Of a stretch of 64,000 nucleotides of DNA, positions 31,017-41,511 are shown piece by piece. Each line of letters begins with the position of its first letter. The first letter of the stretch is position 1. The notes beneath the pieces are model-generated. The model saw only the letters and a list, made by a program, of their open reading frames with translations, searched no databases and was not told the origin of the DNA. The position numbers and the translations under genes are program-made. Origin of the DNA: Anodontia alba (Eukaryota; Mollusca; Bivalvia; Lucinida; Lucinidae); contig OZ024834.1 of NCBI GenBank assembly GCA_964016985.1, positions 82,930,289-82,994,288 of the forward strand, written 5' to 3'.

Positions 31017-31328
31017 TACAGTCGACTTTTGTTATCTCGAAGTCCAAAGGACTCTCTGAAATACTTCAAGATAACCGTATCACGACATATCAGATTTGCA
31101 GAGTTGAGGAAAAAGATAAACAACCACATTTCACAAATGAATATGTAATTTGACTCCTGAAGATAGAGATATACTGAAAATACTGTGGAAAAGAGGAGAA
31201 ACTCCTCTTTTCCACATTATTTTTTTACTTGTTGTCATAGTTTCATGTTAAAACAGGGACCAGATTTTCACTTCCAGATAAGCGGTAATTCGAAATAAGC
31301 GAGTCCGAGATAACGAGGTTAGACTGTA
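31017..31328. mobile_element. Pogo-like MITE with TACAGTCGAC ends, inverted relative to 10308
   Basis: The ends TACAGTCGACTTTTGTTATC and GAGATAACGAGGTTAGACTGTA are inverted. The internal palindrome TGGAAAAGAGGAGAAACTCC is shared with the first copy. Confidence 0.83.
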
Positions 31329-31329
31329 C

Positions 31330-31703
31330 TTTAGGCTTTATGCACCAATGGCAATTGCAGCAGACGACATTTTGAAATATTTTGTATTATATTTTTTGAA
31401 AAAAAAAAAAAAAAAGCCTGACATTTCATGTATGGTTTGAAGCTGTATATATTTAATGTGGAAGCAACAGCACAGAAATATCTCCACATCTGAACTGCTT
31501 CAGGCTTCACGTTTCAATTACAACTGCAGCAGACGACAGTATGAAATATTTTTTTATTTTTTATTTTATTTTATTTTTTTAGAAAAAAGGCTTGACATTT
31601 CATGTGAATCGTCTAATAGACGATTCACATGAAATGTCAAACCTTTTTCTTTAAAGATTAACTGTCGTCTGCTGCAATTTTTGCTTGGCATTTTAAGGGT
31701 TAA
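31330..31703. mobile_element. Two family D MITE copies, the first only half
   Basis: GCAGCAGACGACATTTTGAA at 31357 starts a half copy. 31500-31703 is a fuller copy with the GAATCGTCTAATAGACGATTC hairpin centre and AAGGGTTAA end. Confidence 0.7.
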
Positions 31704-31914
31704 TCCTATAAATGCCTTCTGCTGCACATCACTAAGCGGACTGCAAATGGTAAAGAGCGATGTTTGCCATTAGACAATATGGAAAACTGCCGTATTGCGA
31801 CATGTGAAACACTGCTTGAAACACTAAATGAATTTGTCCAATTCGCGAGACCAGAGAGTCTACTAGGCACAACTGGGTTAACGAAAAAATATAAGTATTA
31901 CTAGAATTAAATAT

Positions 31915-32115
31915 TGAAGAGCTAACGAAAACTACAGCAGACGACATTTTGAATTTTCGAGTGTTCAGAGAAAATTTTAAAGTTTGACATTTCATGTGAA
32001 TTGTTTGCTTCACACGAAATGCCAATTCCTATTTTCTCAGAAACGTAATCCCTTAAAGAACACGAAATGCCAGATTTTATTTTCTCTAAAAAAAAAAAAA
32101 ATCAAGAATTGTCAT
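31915..32115. repeat. Degenerate family D copy
   Basis: ACAGCAGACGACATTTTGAA, TTGACATTTCATGTGAATTG and a duplicated right arm (ACGAAATGCCA twice). Confidence 0.6.
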
Positions 32116-32122
32116 CTATTGC

Positions 32123-32473
32123 ATACCGTATTCGATCTAATTACCGCACATACTCCTATAAGCGCACAGTCAAGCAATTCCGTACTCTTCGGATTACAGC
32201 CAGTGTACTGTTTGGCTACTTCTTTATAAAGGCATATGCTGTGGGTACCCATTTGAATTGCATCGACTTGTCGATGCAATTCAAATGAGTACCCACAACA
32301 TGCTTTTATAAAGAAATTCAGAAAAAAATGGCATAAACATCATCTAATAAGTTCTTTGCTGATCTTTTTTAAGTGTACCTTTTAGTAGGCAGATACATAT
32401 TTTACCAAAAGTGAATTCCAGTAATTTTGAAAAACCTAAGCGCACAGTGCGGTAATTAGGTCGAATACGGTAT
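32123..32473. mobile_element. MITE with ATACCGTATTCGA ends, 20 bases from the receptor stop codon
   Basis: ATACCGTATTCGATCTAATT with ACCGCAC, and GTGCGGTAATTAGGTCGAAT with ACGGTAT, are inverted repeats of about 27 bases. Nested inside at 32215-32310 is a version of the GGGTACYCATT hairpin with a different centre (GCATCGACTTGTCGATGC). Confidence 0.85.
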
Positions 32474-32493
32474 TTTGCATAGCGTTTTGGGGA

Positions 32494-32897
32494 TTAAAAT
32501 ATAAGGGCGCCACCTATCGCAAGAATTGCAATGAAAATGATATTCAAGAGCAACGTGACCACAATAAAGAAGATAAAACACAATCTGTCCCAAACTTCCG
32601 CTATCTGAACCCAAGACAGATGATCCTCAGAGCCAGGCCCTTCCGATTCGATTTTACCCGCATTTCCTTCTTCCGTAGACTTCTTTTTCCTGCCACCAAT
32701 AGCTTTCCAATGACAGAGTTTCCTGGCTTTCATGGACAAGTTGTAGAATCGAGAGCCAACTTTAGGTTCATCCTTTTTATTATAAATGAAGAGAATTCCC
32801 ACTGTCATTAGGGTTGCTACCGCGGATTCTATCAAGGTGGCTGCTAGATAAAGACCTGAAACGGGAACAGGAGATGTTAACGAGAATGAGGAAACAT
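32494..32897 (-). CDS. Cys-loop receptor last exon: M3, cytoplasmic loop, M4, stop
   Basis: It completes a split Asp codon and encodes VSSFSLTSPVPVSGLYLAAT, the rest of M3, a basic and acidic loop of about 60 residues, and M4 starting WDRLCFIFFIVVTLLLN. TAA is at 32494-32496. Acceptor TTTGACAG. Confidence 0.92.
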
Positions 32898-35800
32898 CTG
32901 TCAAAATTGTTTTGCCTCCCTTCTGAATAGAAGAGAAGAATTCGCTCCCTTAAGGAGCCATTTTTTTTCAGCGAAGGCGCTTGAGAAGGGAACTGGTACA
33001 CGGGAAAACAAGCAGGAAAGCATAAAATTTGTCTCCCTTACAAAAGTGGCTTAACAACTATCAGTCACCGTAATGCCGCATTTACCATAAGTATCTTTAG
33101 AACAATTCAAAACTAGAATGCGCAGTCGATGGCGCGCCATCTCAAATCCCCACGCTCGTTGCTAAAGTTGCTAATAGAATGACGGACGGAGGACTTGCTC
33201 TCCACCACCCTTACCATGAGGGGAGGTCATGTTCAAACTTGAGAAAATTCGGCCAATGGTTTAGGAGGAGATAGCGGACGGACGCAAGGAAAAATAATGT
33301 TGCTCTCGCACACCCTTACCATGAGGGAAGTGATGTAGCAAGTTTGGCTGAATTCCACCCAGTGATTTAGGAGGAGATAGCATGACGGACAGAGGGACAG
33401 ACGTAAGGAAAAATAATGTTGGTAAGGGAAGTGATGTAGCAAGTTTGGTAGAATTCCGATCAGTGGTTTAGGAGGAGATAGCATGACGGACAGAGGGACA
33501 GACGTAAGGAAAAATAATGTTGGTAAGGGAAGTGATGTAGCAAGTTTGGTAGAATTCCGATCAGTGGTTTAGGAGGAGATAGCATGACGGACAGAGGGAC
33601 AGACGTAAGGAAAAATAATGTTGGTAAGGGAAGTGATGTAGCAAGTTTGGTAGAATTCCGATTAGTGGTTTAGGAGGAGATAGCATGACGGACAGAGGGA
33701 CAGACGTAAGGAAAAATAATGTTGGTAAGGGAAGTGATGTAGCAAGTTTGGCAGAATTCCGATCAGTGGTTTAAGAGGAGATAGCTTGACGGACGGCTGG
33801 ACGGATGGAGGCGTCAACAATATCCCTATCGCTTTTTGAAAAGCGTGGGGATAAAAACTGTCAATCGTTACAACAAAGGTAGGTTATGACAATGACTGTC
33901 ATGCGGCAAACTGGATGGTTGTTCACACAGTTGTGGTTGATAACTTCTTTGTTTAAATGCATGACAGTGAGACAAGCCTCAGAATAAACGACGACTCCTT
34001 CTTCAGTCTGTTTTCAGGAGGTTGGTTTGACTATTACTGTCTATGGTCGGGTCCATTGTGGTCCAATATAAGATATTTTGCAATGGCTTCAGATTGCGAC
34101 TGAGCCCCATAATTTTGTAATTGCAATTGGTTTGACACTTCTTAATTGACTGTTTTCAGTTTTGTTAGTATATTTATTGCTGCCAAGGGTCATTCTTGTT
34201 AGAATTTCTCTAAATCCTTTTCCTCCTGAATAAATTAAGATGCCACACCCACTTCTATTCAGCCGATCAGATTACTTGATCCGGAATGTTGCTATACATT
34301 CACATACTTAATGGCAAACAGTGCAGATCCAGAACCATTGGCTTCTTCAGAAGCCAACTGTTCTGGATCTATACTGTTTGCAAAGGCAGGGTATATCCGG
34401 GTTCAGCAGGACAAGGGTTAACCTACTTTCAAAGCTGATGACAAAAAATGAGAGGATTAAACTACTGGTTTCCTTATATTTGCTCAGAAACTCTGCGCTC
34501 TAATGTTTGCTAGTAAGCTGATATTAAAATAATAAAAGTCTAAAACATTGCCTTCGGAAACAAAGATCACATTATAGATAGAAAATAGGAGTCTCGGTTT
34601 TATTGTGACTCTTCATAAGCAGCAATGAAGTTTGGAACACTGCTTAGGCCCTCCAGCTTACACATGAGCAGAACATGCACTCCATTTTCAAAGATACCAC
34701 AATGGGCCCAATGATCCCAAAGGAAATGAAAATATAATCTGCACTGTGAATCTGCAAAATATAAACCACAACCTTAGAAAACATACATTCTGACATACGC
34801 GCCCAACGAAGACTCAAATCAGCCTGCGCATCCGCGCAGTCTCATCAGAGTCCTCGTTTTCTGCATGAAGAAACTCTGCATCCTTAGTTATCCAAAATGC
34901 GTCCAGGGAAGAATCTGATCAGACTGCGCAAATGCGCAGGCTGATCTGAATCTTCGCTGGACGCACATGTCCGAGGGCAGGTTTTCTGACGTTGCTGTTC
35001 AAATATACAATGTATTACCTAGAATGGACGTTGTGAGCGAAATAGCTGGCAGTGTCTCTCCTATAATGGTTAAGAAAACGGCAATGGTCAACAGAATAGT
35101 CAGAGTATACGACAGTTTCTCTCCACACTCCACAGGAACCACGAAAACCAATGTCACCAGAAACGAAGACAGGACTATTGGCAGCATTACGTTAACGTTG
35201 TAGAACGCATCGCGTCTCTTCACGTATATCCAAAACTGAAGTTTAGAATATTTTTTTATCACCCCCTTTTTCGTCTCCTTGATTTCGGATGCTGAAACAT
35301 CGGACGAAACCACTTCCCACTGACCATTTTCTCTGAAATACAGCGAAGATAATATTTCGAAGTAGGTTAGATGGTTCCCTTACTTTCAAGACTGCTCACC
35401 ACAAGATTTGATTTAGGGATATCGAAGAAACTGGTGTCAACACTAAAGAAGTTCTATGGAAGGCATCATAACAATGTCAATCCCATTGACAATATGGCTG
35501 TTTCCCGATCTTATGGTTTTGCCACAGCCGAGATACAAGTAATGCTTACTTTGCGTAGACGCCTGGTTACATCCCATTTATTTTTGTGTCCATGTCTGTC
35601 TGTCTGAACATTCCCAATTTTGCCTTTGTGTATATCGACTTTATGATTTTCCGAAATAGGATTTTGGTACCTGTCTTAAATACGATTTAGCTAATATTTC
35701 GAAGTATGTAAGTTACTTTCAAGACTTGATGTAGGGATGTCAAAGAACAAAAGTGATATCGACATTTAAAAAGTTCTATGGGAGGCGTCATGACCTTGTC

Positions 35801-37132
35801 AGTCCCTACAATGTGGCTGTTTCAAGACATGTCTGATGTTTTTGCCACGGACAAGCCATTAAAAAAAAAACTTCCTAAACCCAGACACCCCGTATTTTCA
35901 AGTTGATTGGCATGGTGGGCGAAGCATGCTTACCAAGTGATGCTTACTTTGCGTGGACGCCTGATTACTTCGCATTTACTTTGGGTCCATGTTTGTCTGA
36001 ACATTCCTAATTTTGACTTTGGGTATATCGACTTTGTGGTTTTCCGAAATACGATTTTGGTATGTAGACTTCAGACTCATTTCAAGTATTTTTGGTATTT
36101 TTGGTGGAGAACTTATTCAATCTGTTTCACATTGCTGTGGCACTGACAAGATTTCGAAAGCTGACAGGATATTTTGACATGCGATACAACAGGTAAGAGA
36201 CAGTGTGTGCGTTTTAATCACTATGCCCCTAACCAGACTTGTCCCTAAAGATGGAAAAGTTCAGAGAAAATGAAAAAAAAATTCAAGGATGGTAAATTCT
36301 GGAATAGATATCTCGGTCTTAAAACGTTCACCAAATATCACAACCGAGGTGATAGTTTCAGTTTCGTCAACTTACTTTTTAACCTTATCATGCTGAATAA
36401 ATTAAGATGCCACGTCTACTTCTATCTGTCAGCCAATCCGAGTACTTGATCTAGATTGTTGATATAAATTCACCTAATGAATGACAAACAGTGCAGATCC
36501 AGACCAGTTGGCATATGAAGAGCCAACTGATCTGGATCTACACTTTTGCAAAAGCAAGACATATCCGCAACCAGCAGGACCAAGGTTAACAACACTTTAT
36601 AGTCCATCGATTGCTGAGATGCGATGCAGTAAAATACAGAATACACGTATGTGCCTACGTTGTACACATGTACAGACAAACTTACCTGTAGTAAGCAATC
36701 ACTTCTTCTAAAAGACCCGCAACCAGCAGGATCAAGGTTAACAACACTTTATAGTCCATCGGTTGCTGAGATGCGATGCAGTAAAATACAGAATACACGT
36801 ATGTGCCTACGTTGTACACATGTACAGACAAACTTACCTGTATTAAGCAATCACTTCTTCTAAAAGACCCGCAACCAGCAGGACCAAGGTTAACAACACT
36901 TTATAGTCCATCGGTTGCTGAGATGCGATGCAGTAAAATACAGAATACACGTATGTGCCTACGTTGTACACATGTACAGACAAACTTACCTGTATTAAGC
37001 AATCACTTCTTCTAAAAGACCATATTTTCATCCCTTAAAAGTCAAATTAATGTGAATTTACTGACCGTTCTAAGGCGGTACTTTCATTGTTGTACGTTTT
37101 GTTAATTGTTATGTAGTCTTTCACTTTCTAAT

Positions 37133-37164
<32 letters not shown>

Positions 37165-40100
37165 TTTTAACAATTATGTAAGTTGATTATATATTCAGTT
37201 CATTTTGGGTAACAGAGATCCCACCTGTTTGGGAAAGAGTTGCCAACTCTGCTTACCATCTGTTCATTTTGTGGCTGCTTTATTGTATTTGTCTGTCTTT
37301 CCCTTTGGTGTTGGAGATTCGATGTGGATCTAAGTATATCAGTTCTTGCGTTCTCTTATTTATTTTACCTGTGTTAAGCAAGCAACAGTTCTGTCTTAAT
37401 CAACCTTCTGGCTTTCCCTTAGCTTTTCTAGTCCATACCTGTAATCTTCTAGGTTTACACCATCAAAAAGGTGGTATAATCCAAGTTCGTTTGTAGAGAA
37501 TCCCCAGCTTGTAAGTTCAACACCACACTTTTGCTGGTCATAAGGATAGTAAGTGACGTCAATCTATAAAATACGTTAAGTAATCTGTAAAACAACAGAG
37601 TTTTGTTTATAACGCTCCAGCTCTGATGGATACATAATTAGCAATGCAATTTTCAACCAGTAATTCAGACATTTAAATCTTATTAATTAAGTCATCTGAT
37701 AACTAAAGAACTTCTCTGAAAATATTAAAATTACTACATACGAATAGTTCCAACAATACGTAGAACATACATATTCATCTACCACGATGATTCAACAATA
37801 TATGGGCCGTGTCAAGCAAAAATGTGTCTTCGAACATGCGCAAAATGCACAGATTCAGATTCATACCGCGCATGCGCAGTCTCATCCGGGCATTTGCCCT
37901 CTGTATTCTATAGTGTCAAATGATTCTGTGAGCGGATAGCGAAGGCCCTGATCTGACTGCGCGGATGCGCAGGCTGATCTGGGCCTTCGCATTTCGCATA
38001 TGCCCGAAGACAGGTTTCGCATGGCGCAACATATGTATTATATGTAACTGATGAAACATTCATTTTCAGTTCTATAGTCATATAATGTAAACGCAACTGT
38101 TTCACGCAGACAAAACAATAGAAATTATATAATTTGGTAAAAACACAATCAGCCGGACAACTACACTCCCAAAAATGTCCTTAGTTATGTGACCCATTGT
38201 ACCTACAGAACTTATTTTTGTCAAATCCGATCACTTCTATGTCCTCTATGCATCTTCACATTTTTATGAGCCAGCTTTTCTCCTCCTCCCTGAATGTACC
38301 TATCTTTCAAAACACTCATCCTTAAACACAATAAGTAAATAGATCTTACTTCACAGTGAACAATATACATCATTGGAGGTTCCCAGGCAACACGGCCATC
38401 ATGATGTACTTTCATCAACACGTTTTCACCACTGATCACACCAAGTTCTTCAATACTGGAATATATAGTAAGCCGCGCCATGAGAAAAAAAAATCTCTTC
38501 AGCTGCGGATAGTGAAGGCCTATGTCAGACATCCGCCATGTCTGATCAGTGCAGTTACTGTCCGCTTACAGAATCAATGGATGCTATACAATGTATAAAT
38601 GTGCAGCAACAGACATTATACAATTATTGACTATTTATGTATAAGAAATGACTTGATATCCACCTCGTAATACCAATATTGACCGAGGCGACAGCCAAGG
38701 TCAATATTTGTATTCGATGGCGGATATCTTAGTCATATCCAATACCTAAATAGTCAACAATTGTTTTATTATATAGCTTGTCATTTATATTGATGATTGT
38801 GGCAATAACAATCAAGGTCAGACACCATTAATACAAAACACGCGCGTAGACGTCGGCGTCACTACTGGCGACGTTATCAAAACGATATTGACTGGCTTGC
38901 ACGCGAATGACGCCACTTTTCTCGTGCAAGCTAGTCAATATCACAAAATATATACTGGGCTGGAAGCACGTCCGAGCCAATGAAAGATCGTTTATTTATA
39001 GATCGTATGATAATATCAGATTGTGCTTCTTCGTTGGCTGAGTTTGACCTTAACTGTAAGCATATGCTCTGAAGACACCTTTGCTCATGACATGCCTCAA
39101 ATTTGTTAGACATATATCTGAAAGTAACGTTATCATAAAAGTAAATAAACGAGTGCGTGAAAAAAGATTAACAAGTGCATGTATACATGAATGAACATAT
39201 GATTTCTAAGTTATTTTGGAAGCATTTTAGAGAATAAATGCACAGCTTATTTTCAAAACAATACACACTTTCAAATGATTGCTGTTGTATTTCGATATGT
39301 ATTGAATACCTCTACCAGCTTACAAACAGAACAGCTGTTTATTCCCTATTATTGCATAAAAAGCAGTGCCGCACGTTATTAACAGCCGTGCATTAACCGG
39401 CGAAAAGCCGTGTATTAACAAAGCAATTCACGAACTGTTAATGCACGGCTACGCAACTTTCAATATGCTCATACCGGGGCCACAGAATTGCTGCCGTCAC
39501 GAGATGTGTACTGCCTTGCCCCAGAACGAGCATAGTCCGTGGAAATAGCGTTCGCGCGACATCGGTGAAAAGGCGAAACAAAATAGTGCAAGAAATAATG
39601 CGAAATGTAGCAAATGTTTTCAGTGTTTATGCAATAATAGCGATCGAACATGGTTTTTCAATGCATTAACATTCGCCAGGTCCCTTGGGAGGTGTTGAAA
39701 ACCGCGGCCTTCGGCCTCGGTTTTCAACACCTCCCACGAGACCTGGCGAATGTTAATGTATGAAAAACCATGTTTGATCCCTATATTATTAAATAAGTCG
39801 AATCGCGGCGTCTGGTAATGTTCGCAAACTTGAAATGTCTAGGAATCGGTGCTCAGTGTTTTGTAAAGTGTTTTGAAACCTTGAACATATATAGATATGG
39901 CAATGGACACCATGATGGATACGTTTCACAGATTTAGACTGAATAAACTCCCCCACACTAAATATTGGAAGAGTCTAATTTCAATTTTAGGTATGTCAGG
40001 CTATGTGATTTAGAAATAGCTAGAGAAAAATGGCTAAACTATTTGCAAACAGTGGAGGCCCTTATCATACGCCGCATGCGGCGTCTGATCTGTGTCTGCA

Positions 40101-41454
40101 CTGTTTGCCAGTTACCTTTTTGGGATTCTCCAGACTAAAAGAAGGTCCGAGTGCAATTTTCAATTGGGCTGATAGTTTCGGAAAAGTTATCTAAATTCTT
40201 TAACCATATACACAGCGGCCATCCTAGATGCTTGTTCCCAAAGAATTTCCTAAGTTTAAAAGATAAGCGGTTTCAGGAAAGCAGTAGATTCAATGAAAGG
40301 TTTAGGCTACATGTATACTGTGTAGATCGGCTCTGTCAGCTAGAATGTCAAACACTGATCAGGACACAGAATATTAAAACACGTCATCTCAGTAGTATAA
40401 TCAGTCTCTGTTGCTCGCACGAACAAGAGTCATAGCTTTTTGTCCTAGGATGTGAGAAAGTATAACTACTTATTGTGTGGGTTTGGCTAGGGCTTGTTTA
40501 ATATCTTACGAGTTATCGACGACAAGTTCAGGTTTCCAGATCGTGTCAGGCTCGGCGAAAATAATCTCGATATCATCCTTGTCTGACGCTTGCCATGCTA
40601 GTCGGGGATCGTGCCACTCCTGTTGGTAAAAGTATACTTATTTATTGCTCTATTTCCACAGTCAGTTAGTCAGGTGGTTAGTTTACTAAGAGAAACTATA
40701 GTCAAATGAAGATATGTCAATATATGCAAATTTGCTTTAATTCAGTAATCAAATAAATAAGTTCTTCCTTTCTTTCTGTCGTTCGCTGTGTAGGGAAACG
40801 GCCATGCAATGAAAAACTAAGATCGTATAAAGGAATAACGGAACATTATGCATTATAAGAGAGAGAGAGAGAGAGAGAGAGGTGCGGGGGAGGGGTGGGT
40901 GTTGGGTCGGTGGGGGTTGGGAAAGAGGGAGAGAAAGAGATTTAGAAAGTGTATTCTTAGTGTGATTGCTAGATCTGTAAAAGATAAACATACTGTTAAT
41001 TTGTTGCAACATGAAAGACATTTTTGGTGGCACCGAGCTAAAATCGAACATCAGTTTATTTGTTTCATAAGCGATTCGCTATACCGTAGTTATCTTGAAC
41101 ATTGGAATGACAGGCCTGAGAATACAGTGTAAGCCTAAATGAGATGTTGCCAAACGCGGCGTCTGATCAGGATGGGCACTGTGTCGTAATCGACCAGCAG
41201 TGTTTAATTACATCAACAAATAATGCACGTTTTAATAATTTGAGACAGCGCACGGCAAAACCTACAATAAAACTTATGCGAACAGCGAAGACTCAGATCA
41301 GGGGTATACAGGCTGATTTGAATCTTTGTAGGTTTTGTCATGCGCTGGTTCGTATGTAAGAAAATAAATAAGTTGCACGGGAAAGACTAAATATCGAACC
41401 ACAGACTTCCTAAAGCACCAAGAGAATACGAGGACAAAATAAAATGGCACAAGT

Positions 41455-41511
<57 letters not shown>

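Noticed and set aside
36481..37015. Three successive frames of about 70 residues with PAGPRLTTLYSPS
   Set aside because: Translation of the 152-base tandem unit; no gene signal.
37500..39000. Repeated short palindromes read as a CRISPR-like array
   Set aside because: They are dispersed MITE hairpins in a eukaryotic genome, without regular spacers or cas genes.
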